Shown here piece by piece: positions 55,551 through 64,000 of a stretch of 64,000 nt of DNA. The position numbers and the translations under genes are program-made. Source of the DNA: Ruminococcus sp. (GTDB taxonomy: Bacteria; Bacillota; Clostridia; Oscillospirales; Ruminococcaceae). The notes under the pieces are model-generated. The model ran no database searches. It was given only the letters and a program-made list of their open reading frames with translations, and was not told where the DNA came from. Position 1 is the first letter of the stretch; each line of letters begins with the position of its first letter. Where the stretch lies: the NCBI GenBank assembly GCA_014799805.1, contig JAAVHJ010000009.1:29926-93925 (forward strand). Direction: 5' to 3'.

Positions 55551-57221
55551 TTAAAATAAACCGCTGATATTGCCATTATTATCACAATCAATTTTCAATG
55601 CAGCAGGCATTTTTGGCAGACCAGGCATTGTCATAATATCGCCAGTCAGCACAACAACAAAACCTGCACCAGCAGACAATCTGACATCACTGACAGTAAT
55701 ACTGAAATTTTCGGGTTTGCCTAATAATTGCAGATTATCAGAAAGCGAATATTGTGTTTTGGCAATACAAACAGGTAAATTGCCGTAACCTAATTTTTCA
55801 AATTCTTGTAATGCTTTTAAAGCTTTTGGCAAAAATTTTACACTATCGGCACGGTAAATCTCCGTTGCAATTTTTTCAACTTTTTCAGTAATAGAAAGCT
55901 CTGTGCTGTACAGTGTTTCAAATTTTGATTCTTGCGTATCAATCATCTTACAAACTTTTTCTGCAAGGTCTGTGCCACCTTCTCCGCCTTTGGCGAATAC
56001 TTCACACAAAGAAGTTTCCACACCTAAACTTTCGCAATATTCTGCAATAAATGCTAATTCTTCGTCAGTATCTGTATAAAATTTATTTAATGCAACGACA
56101 ACAGGTACATGATATTTCTGCATATTTTCAATATGTGTGCCAAGATTCACAATACCTTTTTTCAGGGCTTCTAAATTAGGCGTTGTCAATTCTGTTTTTG
56201 GAACACCGCCGTTATATTTTAAAGCTCTCACAGTTGCAACTAATACAACACAAGAAGGCTTCAAACCTGCATAACGGCATTTAATATCAAAGAATTTTTC
56301 AGCACCTAAATCTGAACCAAATCCCGCTTCTGTCACACAATAATCGCCTAATTTCAAAGCTAATTTTGTTGCCCTGACAGAATTACAGCCATGTGCAATA
56401 TTGGCAAAAGGTCCGCCATGAATTAAGACAGGCGTATGCTCCAGTGTTTGTACTAAATTTGGCTTTAATGCGTCTTTTAATAAAGCTGTCATTGCGCCCT
56501 GTGCTTGCAAATCTTTTGCATAGACTGGTTCGCCATCTAAATTATAAGCAACTAAAATATTGCCAAGACGTTTTTTCAAATCTTCCAAATCAGATGCAAG
56601 GCATAAAATTGCCATGACTTCTGATGCAACAGTAATCTGAAAACTATCTTCACGGGGCACACCATTCATACGACCACCCATGCCAATGACAATATTTCTT
56701 AAAGCTCTGTCATTCATATCCATGCAACGCTTGAATAAAATTCTTCTGGTGTCAATTCTTAATGCATTGCCCTGCTGAATATGATTATCAAGCAACGCAC
56801 AAAGTAAATTATTTGCAGCAGTCATAGCATGAATATCCCCTGTAAAATGCAAATTAATATCTTCCATAGGAACAACTTGTGCATAGCCACCGCCAGCAGC
56901 TCCGCCCTTAATACCAAATACAGGACCTAAAGACGGTTCACGAAGTGCAAGCACTGCCTTTTTACCAATTTTCGCCATAGCTTGCCCTAAACCAACACTA
57001 ACTGTTGTTTTTCCCTCACCTGCAGGCGTTGGATTAATGGCTGTCACTAAAATTAATTTACCATCTGGTAAATTTGCAGTTCTTGCAAATAAAGCTTCTG
57101 TTACTTTTGCCTTATAATGTCCATAAGGTTCAAGTTCTTCATTTGTAATACCTAAATGATTCGCAATTTCAGCAATTGGTTTCATTTCTGCACTTTGTGC
57201 AATTTCAATATCAGATAACAT
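55551..57221 (-). CDS. fhs: Formate-tetrahydrofolate ligase
   Basis: 556 residues. ATP-dependent 10-formyl-THF synthesis for one-carbon metabolism. P-loop [55 protein letters not shown] and AGAGF near the end are standard. AGGAGG before the ATG. Confidence 0.97.
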   Translation of the reverse strand: MLSDIEIAQSAEMKPIAEIANHLGITNEELEPYGHYKAKVTEALFARTANLPDGKLILVTAINPTPAGEGKTTVSVGLGQAMAKIGKKAVLALREPSLGPVFGIKGGAAGGGYAQVVPMEDINLHFTGDIHAMTAANNLLCALLDNHIQQGNALRIDTRRILFKRCMDMNDRALRNIVIGMGGRMNGVPREDSFQITVASEVMAILCLASDLEDLKKRLGNILVAYNLDGEPVYAKDLQAQGAMTALLKDALKPNLVQTLEHTPVLIHGGPFANIAHGCNSVRATKLALKLGDYCVTEAGFGSDLGAEKFFDIKCRYAGLKPSCVVLVATVRALKYNGGVPKTELTTPNLEALKKGIVNLGTHIENMQKYHVPVVVALNKFYTDTDEELAFIAEYCESLGVETSLCEVFAKGGEGGTDLAEKVCKMIDTQESKFETLYSTELSITEKVEKIATEIYRADSVKFLPKALKALQEFEKLGYGNLPVCIAKTQYSLSDNLQLLGKPENFSITVSDVRLSAGAGFVVVLTGDIMTMPGLPKMPAALKIDCDNNGNISGLF

Positions 57222-57257
57222 AAAAAATCCTCCTAATTTTTTAATTAATTTATATTA

Positions 57258-57274
57258 AGACTCTTTCAGAGTCT
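57258..57274 (-). other. Hairpin in the fhs upstream region
   Basis: AGACTCT (57258-57264), loop TTC, AGAGTCT (57268-57274), with only a weak T-run on the minus strand. A second, less regular stem CCCTTT/AAAGGG lies nearby at about 57330-57356 and may end the pspA transcript. Confidence 0.45.
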
Positions 57275-57370
57275 GTATAACAGCCGTTAATTTGCCATTG
57301 CAATTTCACGAATTCTTCAATAAGCATACCCTTTCCCTAACATTGCAGGAAAAGGGCAAATTTAAATATA

Positions 57371-58129
57371 TTATTCCATTGGTTCTGCAACTGCATTTTT
57401 TTCAGAAATATTCACAGCAGCAATTTGTTCTTCCAAGAAAAGCCCATCTTTTTCAGGGTTAAATTGTTTCATTTCAGTGATTAATTTTTGTAATTCTGTA
57501 TCTACTTTGACATCTGTTTGAAACTGTTCCAATAATTTAGATTCTTCGGAAACAGCAATTCCTGCCATTTCTGCCAAAACATCGGCTTCTGCTTCTTTTT
57601 GAATAATCTGTTCTTCCATGCGATTAAATTTTTCACAAGAACATGCAGTATCTAATTTTCTAACAGCTTGTGCAAAATTTTTTTTAGTTTCTGCCATTTG
57701 AGAACGTGTCACTAACATTGCCTGACGGCTTTTTAATTCCATCAGCTTTGCTTTAAGAATTTCCACTTGTGTCCTGATTTCCGCAGTCTGATTAGAAAGT
57801 GTATCATATATTTTTTTATAATTTCCTGCTTCTTCATCATATTTTATTTTTTGTTGCAACATTTTTTTTGCCATATAAATATTATCAAATGCAAGTGCAA
57901 TTTTTGCCCATTTCTCCTTGTCAGCAGATTTGCTAACTGCTTCTTGATATTGCTTTTCAGCAATTCGTTCATTTGCAACGGCATTTCCTAACGCTTGCAT
58001 AGATAGATTTAATTCTTCCTGCATATCCAAAATAATCTGTTTTTCCATTTTCTCAGGATTTTCTACATGGTCAATTAATTCATTGATATTAGATTTAAAA
58101 ATATCGCTGATTCTTGAAAAAAAGCCCAT
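57371..58129 (-). CDS. PspA/IM30 family membrane-stress protein
   Basis: 252 residues, almost entirely helical coiled coil from 20 to 215. Start MGFFSRISDIFKSNINELID and PEKMEKQIILDMQEEL match PspA/IM30. Peripheral membrane protein that helps keep the membrane intact under stress. Own TTGACA/TATGAT promoter. Confidence 0.9.
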   Translation of the reverse strand: MGFFSRISDIFKSNINELIDHVENPEKMEKQIILDMQEELNLSMQALGNAVANERIAEKQYQEAVSKSADKEKWAKIALAFDNIYMAKKMLQQKIKYDEEAGNYKKIYDTLSNQTAEIRTQVEILKAKLMELKSRQAMLVTRSQMAETKKNFAQAVRKLDTACSCEKFNRMEEQIIQKEAEADVLAEMAGIAVSEESKLLEQFQTDVKVDTELQKLITEMKQFNPEKDGLFLEEQIAAVNISEKNAVAEPME

Positions 58130-58174
58130 AGCACTATCCCTCCAATTATATCAGACTATTTATAATCTATTCTA

Positions 58175-58203
58175 ATCATACCACAAAATATGAGAGATGT
58201 CAA
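58175..58203 (-). promoter_or_regulatory. Sigma-A promoter of the pspA-like gene
   Basis: On the minus strand TTGACA (58203-58198), 17-nt spacer, TATGAT (58180-58175). Confidence 0.78.
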
Positions 58204-58224
58204 GCAAAATTATGATAATTCTGC

Positions 58225-58253
58225 TTGCAATTTATTTTATTTTATATTATAAT
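58225..58253 (+). promoter_or_regulatory. Sigma-A promoter of the phosphoesterase gene
   Basis: TTGCAA at 58225-58230, 17-nt spacer, TATAAT at 58248-58253. Confidence 0.7.
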
Positions 58254-58282
58254 AATATTAATTTTAAAAAGGAGAATCTATT

Positions 58283-59008
58283 ATGATATTTATTACAGGA
58301 GATATTCACGGCGAATATGATATTCACAAATTCTCAACCAAGAAATTTCCCATGCAAAAATTATTATCACGTTCTGATTATATGATAATTTGTGGTGATT
58401 TTGGTTTACTATGGGACGGTTCAAACTCTGAACGTTGGTGGTTAAATTGGTTGGAAAAAAAGCCTTGGACAACGCTTTTTATTGACGGCAATCATGAAAA
58501 TTTTGACATGTTAGAATCTTATCCCCTCACAGAATGGAATAAAACACAAGTACATCAAATTACGGAACATATAATACATCTCTGTAGAGGCAGTGTATTT
58601 GAACTAGAAGGAAAACGTTTTTTTGCATTTGGCGGTGCAGAAAGTCATGATAAAACATTTAGAAAAAAGGGTATTTCTATCTGGGAACAAGAAATGCCGA
58701 ATGCACGAGAAATGCAATATGGACGGGAAGTTCTGAAAAAAATGAATTGGCAAACAGATATTGTCATTACACATTCTTTGCCACAGCGTTTACAAGAAAA
58801 AATATTTAAAGCTGATGATGATGATTATAAAAGCAATGCCTTAACAAATTATTTCGATGAAATTGATACAAAGCTAGATTTTAAATTCTGGTTTTCGGGA
58901 CATTATCATATATCAACTTCTTATCATCATAAATATTTTTTAGTGTATCAAGATATTTTACAATTAACAGATAACGGTTTCACTTGTGTTTATTCCCAAA
59001 TGAATTAA
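58283..59008 (+). CDS. Metallophosphoesterase
   Basis: 241 residues. Phosphoesterase motifs in order: D-x-H (ITGDIHGEYD), GDFG (ICGDFGLLWDG), GNHE (FIDGNHENFD), TH (VITHSLPQ) and GHYH (WFSGHYHIS). Cytosolic hydrolase, substrate unknown; different subgroup from the one at 37384. AAAGGAG precedes the ATG. Confidence 0.9.
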   Translation: MIFITGDIHGEYDIHKFSTKKFPMQKLLSRSDYMIICGDFGLLWDGSNSERWWLNWLEKKPWTTLFIDGNHENFDMLESYPLTEWNKTQVHQITEHIIHLCRGSVFELEGKRFFAFGGAESHDKTFRKKGISIWEQEMPNAREMQYGREVLKKMNWQTDIVITHSLPQRLQEKIFKADDDDYKSNALTNYFDEIDTKLDFKFWFSGHYHISTSYHHKYFLVYQDILQLTDNGFTCVYSQMN

Positions 59009-59024
59009 TTCCTGCATAAATTGC

Positions 59025-59053
59025 TTGCAATGCTCATAAACATGAATTATAAA
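59025..59053 (+). promoter_or_regulatory. Possible promoter of the amidase gene
   Basis: TTGCAA at 59025-59030, 17-nt spacer, TATAAA at 59048-59053. Confidence 0.55.
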
Positions 59054-59090
59054 AATATTTCCCGAATATTGATAATACAGGTGATAATTT

Positions 59091-59825
59091 ATGAATATGA
59101 ACAAAAAACAATTGTTTGCTAGAATTGGTGCAGTGACATCAGCAATTACATTAGTACTTGCTGGTTCATGGTATACTGTTCGACATATGGAACAAACAAC
59201 TAGTCAAGTAAATTCTTCTGCTAGTGATGGACAAATTATTATTTTAGATGCTGGACATGGTGGCATGGACGGCGGTTGCACTTCTGCCAACGGCGATGTT
59301 GAAAAAGACATTAATCTTGCGATTTTATTAAATTTACGTGATATGCTTCAAGCTTCTGGTTATACAGTTTTAACAACAAGAGATTCTGACAAATCTATTC
59401 ATGATGAAGGCATAGAGGGTATTGCGAATCAAAAAAGTTCTGATATGGATAACAGGCTGGCTTTATTTAATTCTGTACAAGATGCCATTTGCATTTCTAT
59501 TCATCAAAATCAATTTACAGATTCTCAATATAATGGCGCACAAATGTTTTATTCAGAATCAAATTCTAAAAATGCGACTTTAGCACAAACACTACAAAAC
59601 CAATTTGTAAATTTTTTGCAACCTGATAATAAACGTGAAATTAAACTTTGTGGCAAAGAATTATTTTTATGCTATTACAGCAAAAATCCAACTGTTATGG
59701 CAGAATGTGGTTTTTTATCAAATCCAGAAGAAGCAAGTTTATTAATTACCGAAGATTATCAACAAAAAGTAGCATTTACAATTTATTCTGCTTTAATTCA
59801 ATATTGTGCGGAAGCAAGTTATTAA
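59091..59825 (+). CDS. N-acetylmuramoyl-L-alanine amidase (Amidase_3)
   Basis: 244 residues. Membrane anchor/signal at about 8-30. Zinc amidase domain: His56 (LDAGHGGMDGG), Glu71 (DVEKDINLAI), His138 (CISIHQNQF) and catalytic Glu205 (MAECGFLSNPEE). Cuts the peptide from peptidoglycan glycan strands, CwlD-like. AGGTGAT before the ATG. Confidence 0.93.
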   Translation: MNMNKKQLFARIGAVTSAITLVLAGSWYTVRHMEQTTSQVNSSASDGQIIILDAGHGGMDGGCTSANGDVEKDINLAILLNLRDMLQASGYTVLTTRDSDKSIHDEGIEGIANQKSSDMDNRLALFNSVQDAICISIHQNQFTDSQYNGAQMFYSESNSKNATLAQTLQNQFVNFLQPDNKREIKLCGKELFLCYYSKNPTVMAECGFLSNPEEASLLITEDYQQKVAFTIYSALIQYCAEASY

Positions 59826-59830
59826 TTCGC

Positions 59831-59859
59831 TTGACAAAAAGCAAATTTTAGAGTAAAAT
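59831..59859 (+). promoter_or_regulatory. Sigma-A promoter of the C39-like peptidase gene
   Basis: TTGACA at 59831-59836, 17-nt spacer, TAAAAT at 59854-59859. Confidence 0.78.
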
Positions 59860-59908
59860 AAAATAAGTAGAATTTTATCATAATTTATCTAAAAAGTGAG
59901 GATTTTTA

Positions 59909-60793
59909 ATGACAGAAAAATTAATGACAGTTTTAAAAAAATATTATCCTGTAATACTAGCTATTTTGGCAGTTTTTATCATAACAGGATATATTTTTTC
60001 TAAAAAATCAGAGTCAGAATCTGAAATAAAAGCCAATCAAACTGTACATACACTAGAAATAGAAAGTTCTCCCACAGAAACAGAAACTTTAACAGAATCT
60101 GAAACGGAAACTGTTACCGAAACAGAAACAACAACAGAACCTGAAACTTCTGAACCACCAGAAGAAATTTTATTAGAAGACGTCCCCTATTATTCCCAAG
60201 AAAATATTTTACCAACAGGTTGTGAAATTATCAGTGCGAAAATGTTGCTTGAATATTACACCCATGAAGAAACAGAAATAGAAGATATGATAAGTGTTAT
60301 CGCATGTCAATATCCTAAAGAAAGAAAAGGTAAAAGCTATGCACCGCATCCCGAAAATGCTTTTATTGGCAGTCCGTGGGATGAAAGCAGTTTCGGTTGT
60401 TTTGCACCAGTGATTGTGAAAATGCTAAATCATTTGTTACCAAAAAATTATCAAGCTGTTGATACTACGGGAACAGATTTGCAAGAACTTGCAGAAAAAT
60501 ATTTACCACAAGGAACACCCGTATTAGTATGGGCAACAATCTATATGCGACAGTCTTTTCCAAATGTAAGCTGGTATTTATATAATCAATACGGTTATCC
60601 AACAGACAAAAAATTTCAATGGCTTGCAAATGAACATTGTATGGTACTTGTTGGCTATGATGAAACATATTATTATTTCAATGACCCTTATGATAGCAAT
60701 GGATTAATTTCTTTTAAACGTGAAACAACAGAAAAACGTTATGAAGAAATTGGCTGTTATAGTCTGATTGTACAAGAAAAACCCAAAAAATAA
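59909..60793 (+). CDS. Membrane-anchored C39-like peptidase
   Basis: 294 residues. One membrane span at 12-30, a Glu/Thr-rich spacer at 33-88, then a papain-like C39_2 domain: Cys105 in LPTGCEIISAKMLLEYY, His243 in NEHCMVLVGYD and Asp259 in YYFNDPYD. Extracellular; substrate unknown, perhaps exported or cell-wall peptides. It sits between a cell-wall amidase and radA, 15 bp before the latter. Confidence 0.87.
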   Translation: MTEKLMTVLKKYYPVILAILAVFIITGYIFSKKSESESEIKANQTVHTLEIESSPTETETLTESETETVTETETTTEPETSEPPEEILLEDVPYYSQENILPTGCEIISAKMLLEYYTHEETEIEDMISVIACQYPKERKGKSYAPHPENAFIGSPWDESSFGCFAPVIVKMLNHLLPKNYQAVDTTGTDLQELAEKYLPQGTPVLVWATIYMRQSFPNVSWYLYNQYGYPTDKKFQWLANEHCMVLVGYDETYYYFNDPYDSNGLISFKRETTEKRYEEIGCYSLIVQEKPKK

Positions 60794-60808
60794 AAAGGAG
60801 AAATTTCA

Positions 60809-62188
60809 TTGGCAAAAAAAGAAAAAATGCAATTTGTCTGTACAGAATGCGGTTGGACAAGTCCAAAATGGAACGGCTGTTGTCAAAGCTGTGGTGCATG
60901 GAATACATTGGAGGAAGTTACACCTGTTGCAAATCAGGCAATGAAAACTTTCACAAATTTATCTGATAAAATTCATTTAATTTCTGATATATCTTCTGAA
61001 AATGAAATTCGTTATCATACAGGCAGTAGCGAATTAGATAGAGTGCTTGGCGGAGGACTTGTGAAAGGCTCTATTGTATTATTAGGCGGAGAACCAGGTA
61101 TTGGGAAAAGTACTTTATTATTGCAGATTTGTCAATTTATGGGTAAAGATTATAAAATATTATATATTTCGGGCGAGGAATCCGGCAGACAAATTAAACT
61201 TCGTGCAGAACGTTTAGGGGTAATATCTGATAATTTATATATTCTGACAGAAAATGACGCACAAGCAATTTGTGATACAATTTATACAGTAAAACCAAAT
61301 ATTGTTATAATAGATTCTATTCAGACAATGCAGATTACACAAATCAGTTCTACTCCAGGCAGTTTGACACAGGTCAGAGAATGCACAAATCTATTTATGC
61401 ATACAGCAAAAACGCTTGAAATTCCGATTTTTATTGTCGGACATGTCAACAAAGACGGTGCAATTGCTGGGCCGAAAGTCATGGAGCATATTGTAGACAC
61501 GGTATTATTTTTTGAAGGCGAACGTCATATGAGTTACAGAATATTAAGAGCTGTTAAAAATCGTTTTGGTTCTACAAATGAAATTGGCGTATTTGACATG
61601 CAGGAAAAAGGCTTACAAGAAGTAGAAAATCCCTCACAGATGTTACTTGCTGGGAGACCTTTGGGCGTTTCTGGTACTTGTATTGCTTGTGTCATGGAGG
61701 GTTCAAGACCGATTTTAGCTGAAATACAAGCTTTAGTTTCTAAAAGTGGCTATTCGTCACCCAAACGCACAGCAACTGGCTTTGATTATAATCGCATGTC
61801 TTTATTATTAGCCGTATTAGAAAAACGTTTCGGCTTAAGCTATGGTGCATTAGACGTATATTTAAATATTGTCGGCGGTTTCAAATTAGACGAACCAGCA
61901 GGAGATTTGCCAGTCGCATTGGCATTATATTCCAGTTTAACAGATAAAATTATTCCAGATAAATTAATTGCCATTGGCGAAATTGGACTAGCTGGAGAAG
62001 TCCGCAATGTATCGCATATTATTAAGCGTGTCGAGGAAGCCCGAAGAATGGGTTTTGAGACTTGCATTGTTCCTAAACAAGCATTAACAGCATTACCGAA
62101 AAGCTCTCAAACATTAAGAATTTTCGGCGTTGACAGTCTCAGACAAGCTTTCCGTGTGCTTGCCAAACTTGAAATAGAAAAATCTTAA
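60809..62188 (+). CDS. radA: DNA repair protein RadA
   Basis: 459 residues. N-terminal zinc finger (C11, C14, C25, C28), RecA-like ATPase with Walker A GGEPGIGKST, the KNRFGSTNEIGVF RadA motif, and a C-terminal Lon-protease-like domain. Promotes branch migration in recombination. The frame starts with TTG at 60809, 8 nt after AAAGGAG, giving the normal MAKKEKMQFVC N-terminus. Confidence 0.96.
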   Translation: MAKKEKMQFVCTECGWTSPKWNGCCQSCGAWNTLEEVTPVANQAMKTFTNLSDKIHLISDISSENEIRYHTGSSELDRVLGGGLVKGSIVLLGGEPGIGKSTLLLQICQFMGKDYKILYISGEESGRQIKLRAERLGVISDNLYILTENDAQAICDTIYTVKPNIVIIDSIQTMQITQISSTPGSLTQVRECTNLFMHTAKTLEIPIFIVGHVNKDGAIAGPKVMEHIVDTVLFFEGERHMSYRILRAVKNRFGSTNEIGVFDMQEKGLQEVENPSQMLLAGRPLGVSGTCIACVMEGSRPILAEIQALVSKSGYSSPKRTATGFDYNRMSLLLAVLEKRFGLSYGALDVYLNIVGGFKLDEPAGDLPVALALYSSLTDKIIPDKLIAIGEIGLAGEVRNVSHIIKRVEEARRMGFETCIVPKQALTALPKSSQTLRIFGVDSLRQAFRVLAKLEIEKS

Positions 62189-62204
62189 ATTATTCTATAA
62201 AATA

Positions 62205-62235
62205 AAATTGCTAGATTCTAATAATCTAGCAATTT
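62205..62235. terminator. Bidirectional hairpin terminator
   Basis: AAATTGCTAGATT (62205-62217) pairs with AATCTAGCAATTT (62223-62235) with T-runs outward; between convergent radA and the CoiA-like gene. Confidence 0.88.
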
Positions 62236-63108
62236 TTATATTTTTTTCCAATTTGGTATAGCTTTTTTATTAATTATATATAATAAATTCTTTTCTAAAT
62301 TATTTTTTACATAGGATGCAATTCTTCCTAAACAAAGAATACTTGTATTATAATCATCATCTGTTTCAACTTCAATAAGATACTCACAGCAGGAGCAATC
62401 ATCAATAAAATCTGCATAAGGTTTTCCATACCAAGTTTTTCTTGCAAGTGGACAATAATAAATGCGTCCCGCATAACCGCTCACCCATCTTCTTTTTGAA
62501 ACAGAACAGAATACTTTGAAATATTTTTCAGATATAGAATTATATAGCCATGATTTATAAGAATCACTATTCACTAAAATATTCCTAAGTTCAGATTCAG
62601 TAATAAATCTGTCAAATTTGCTTAAATCTATTTCGAGTGCTGATATATCAGAAGCTCTTATTTTTTTTAATTTTTCTTCATCTACTTTATGCGTAACATA
62701 AATTTCTATTATTAGTTTTTTATTTCCTGAATAAGCAATCACATCAGGAATAATTTCTCCATTTTTCTTTTCTAGTTCTACATAATCAATTTGTATTTTA
62801 CCTTGATTCCACATAGGAATATATACATTGGCTAGTTGAATCCTAACAGCAGGTAACATAATTTCCTTAGTCTCTGAAAGAATTTTTTTAGCAAGTAAAT
62901 GTAAAGAAGTCTCATATCCTTTTTCGCAATCTTCTGATGAATAATGTGCAAAATGATGTGATACCTTGTTTCCTTTTTTTGCAATTAAAGATGCTCCACA
63001 AGCGGGACAAATACAGCCACACCTCAATCCTTTTTCGACATCATCAATATATACAAGACTGCCTTCTTTAATAGCATATATCAGATTTGCTTTTTTCATC
63101 TCTTTCAT
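62236..63108 (-). CDS. CoiA-like zinc-ribbon/nuclease-fold protein
   Basis: 290 residues. N-terminal Cys cluster C30-x-C32-x-C34-x2-C37, then SHHFAH at 50-55 and C61...ETSLH, the CoiA-type zinc region. Residues 105-140 hold a PD-(D/E)xK-like core: PDVIAY (121-126) and IIEIYVTH (133-140), with Tyr where Lys is usual. A second Cys cluster (C219, C238, C240, C241) is near the C-terminus. CoiA helps DNA uptake and recombination in naturally competent bacteria; relatives occur in defence or mobile contexts. Role here unknown. Follows a small basic protein on the same strand. Confidence 0.62.
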   Translation of the reverse strand: MKEMKKANLIYAIKEGSLVYIDDVEKGLRCGCICPACGASLIAKKGNKVSHHFAHYSSEDCEKGYETSLHLLAKKILSETKEIMLPAVRIQLANVYIPMWNQGKIQIDYVELEKKNGEIIPDVIAYSGNKKLIIEIYVTHKVDEEKLKKIRASDISALEIDLSKFDRFITESELRNILVNSDSYKSWLYNSISEKYFKVFCSVSKRRWVSGYAGRIYYCPLARKTWYGKPYADFIDDCSCCEYLIEVETDDDYNTSILCLGRIASYVKNNLEKNLLYIINKKAIPNWKKI

Positions 63109-63187
63109 ACTTACTGTTCTCCATTTGTTTTATCATCAGGAAATATACAGAAATTTTACAGCCATATTTCTGAATTATAAAATATTT

Positions 63188-63517
63188 TTATTTTCTAACA
63201 TAGCATCTTTTCCAATCTTGCAAAGCTTCTTCATAACTCTGAAAACGTTCACGAAAATCTCCCCAACGAGCTACATGGATATACATATCACCATTGTCCC
63301 ATGCTTTTTTTAAAAATTTCTCGTTACTATAACGACTAAGAAAACGATAATCACAAATATTCCAACTACAATATAATTTTTTAAATCCTGCTTTTCCGCT
63401 AGGAATTATTTTACTGCGTCTAACTGTACGATTAGCAAATGTTTTCGGTTTTTGTCTATTTTTTGAAGTACTGGCACGGTCTTTTACGACAGGAAATTTT
63501 TTATAACTTCTACTCAT
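63188..63517 (-). CDS. Small basic conserved protein of unknown function
   Basis: 109 residues, strongly basic N-terminus (MSRSYKKFPVVKDRASTSKN, ANRTVRRSK), then an aromatic C-terminal half (YSNEKFLKKAWDNGDMYIHV, WGDFRERFQSYEEALQDW). Resembles short MSRSYKK-type proteins scattered in Firmicutes; no function known. AGAGGG lies before the ATG. 79 bp upstream of the CoiA-like gene. Confidence 0.6.
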   Translation of the reverse strand: MSRSYKKFPVVKDRASTSKNRQKPKTFANRTVRRSKIIPSGKAGFKKLYCSWNICDYRFLSRYSNEKFLKKAWDNGDMYIHVARWGDFRERFQSYEEALQDWKRCYVRK

Positions 63518-63537
63518 AATAAACCCTCTTACTAAAA

Positions 63538-63563
63538 AAACCGTTGGACAAAACCAACGGTTT
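63538..63563 (-). terminator. Terminator after the rRNA/tRNA unit
   Basis: On the minus strand AAACCGTTGG, loop TTTTGT, CCAACGGTTT then TTTT. Downstream of the tRNA gene. Confidence 0.85.
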
Positions 63564-63577
63564 CTTTATTCTCATCA

Positions 63578-63651
63578 TGGGCCATCGGGGACTCGAACCC
63601 AGGACCGTCCGGTTATGAGCCGGAAGCTCTAACCAACTGAGCTAATGGCCC
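63578..63651 (-). tRNA. tRNA with CAU anticodon (tRNA-Met, possibly tRNA-Ile2)
   Basis: 74 nt. Acceptor GGGCCAT/ATGGCCC, D-arm with AGCTCAGTTGGTTAGAGC, anticodon loop CTCATAA (CAU) on a CCGG stem, T-loop GGTTCGAGTCC, discriminator A. CCA is not encoded. The D-loop and acceptor fit an elongator tRNA, not the initiator. CAU could be read as Met or, after lysidine modification, Ile; the sequence alone does not settle it. Confidence 0.9.
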
Positions 63652-63666
63652 TAATACAAAATACTA

Positions 63667-63692
63667 TAAAAGAGCGGAAAACCGCTCTTTTA
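63667..63692 (-). terminator. Hairpin between 5S rRNA and tRNA
   Basis: TAAAAGAGCGG (63667-63677) pairs with CCGCTCTTTTA (63682-63692). It may end part of the rRNA transcript or act in processing, since the tRNA follows closely. Confidence 0.7.
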
Positions 63693-63700
63693 TAAATCAT

Positions 63701-63816
63701 GTCGGCACTTATCCGAATTCTCAGGTCGTCACCAACCAAATATTTTAGACGTAAAAGAGCTTAACTGCCGTGTTCGGAATGGGAACGGGTGGAACCTCTT
63801 TGCCATCAGCACCGAC
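63701..63816 (-). rRNA. rrf: 5S ribosomal RNA
   Basis: About 116 nt. On the minus strand the 5' GTCGGTGC pairs with the 3' GTGCCGAC. The conserved CCACCCGTTCCCATTCCGAA and CACGGCAGTTAAGC are present. Ends are taken from the terminal helix and may be off by a few bases. Confidence 0.93.
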
Positions 63817-63892
63817 TTTGCAAACAGAACAAGAACAACACAAAATTTAAAATTCAAAAACTAAAACCTAATTTAAAATGATTCACAATTAG

Positions 63893-64000
63893 GAAAAGTG
63901 CTCGACCGATTAGTATCTGTCAGCTGAACATGTCACCATGCTTACACTACAGACCTATCAACCTCGTAGTCTACAAGGGGTCTTACTCAATAGAGGGGAT
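63893..64000 (-). rRNA. rrl: 23S ribosomal RNA, 3' end only
   Basis: The last ~108 nt of 23S rRNA on the minus strand, with GGTTGATAGGTCTGTAGTGT, GCTGACAGATACTAATCGGT and CGAGCACTT near the 3' end. The gene continues beyond the window edge. Order 23S-5S-tRNA is that of a normal rRNA operon. Confidence 0.9.

Overview
The window is a stretch of an A+T-rich Firmicutes chromosome. The Clostridia gene order, six dockerin-bearing exported proteins, one GH5 cellulase and a probable cohesin-dockerin adaptor point to a Ruminococcus-like cellulosome producer (Oscillospiraceae). This assignment rests on protein motifs and gene order only.

Layout. 1-4861: translation and cofactor operon infB-rbfA-nrnA-truB-ribF, joined by short overlaps. 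4892-10858: an ABC-2 exporter cluster (ATPase, permease, GldG-like auxiliary protein, DUF4340-like protein), then a small conserved protein and a cyclophilin lipoprotein. 10911-19565: the extracellular polysaccharide/adhesion region, with a dockerin metallopeptidase, Hsp20, a leucine-rich-repeat dockerin protein, a cohesin-dockerin protein, a Nudix-HAD fusion and a GH5 cellulase with dockerin. 19606-20958: a MATE transporter. 21023-36956 (minus strand): the full S10-spc-alpha ribosomal supercluster from rpsJ to rplQ, including secY, adk, map, infA and rpoA. A strong promoter and a 350-nt leader holding a terminator-like hairpin precede it. 37384-40235: a small minus-strand group (phosphoesterase, RluA synthase, membrane protein, histidine phosphatase). 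40463-46143: an XRE regulator, a second leucine-rich-repeat protein, a dockerin transglutaminase, a decayed mscL and a zinc-ribbon protein. 46279-57221: a VanY-type peptidase, a GHL10-type lipoprotein, endonuclease V, metK, a dockerin protein with a PrcB-like domain, upp, rpiB, a methyltransferase, tsaB, tsaE and fhs. 57371-62188: PspA, a phosphoesterase, an amidase, a C39-like peptidase and radA. 62236-64000 (minus strand): a CoiA-like protein, a small basic protein, tRNA(CAU), 5S rRNA and the 3' end of 23S rRNA.

How the genes work together. Dockerins are carried not only by the cellulase but also by a peptidase, a transglutaminase-like protein, a leucine-rich-repeat protein and a PrcB-like protein. 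The cell-surface complex may therefore carry proteolytic, cross-linking and adhesive functions. The cohesin-dockerin protein and the leucine-rich-repeat protein next to it have nearly identical dockerins and probably share one operon and one receptor. Many genes outside the ribosomal block have near-consensus sigma-A promoters (TTGACA, 17 nt, TATAAT) that could be read directly.

The most unusual signal is in the ribosomal supercluster. In front of both rplN and rpsC, a strong Shine-Dalgarno sequence is separated from the start codon by an AT-rich insert. The insert is bounded by the inverted repeat GCTACT/AGTAGC, with exactly 11 nt left before each ATG. It looks like a repeated RNA element whose folding would bring the ribosome-binding site next to the start. 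One copy also holds a 26-codon open frame. Other notable items are an attenuator-like rpsJ leader, a metK leader with a terminator but no recognisable SAM riboswitch, an mscL pseudogene, and a leucine-rich-repeat gene whose natural start reads ACG.
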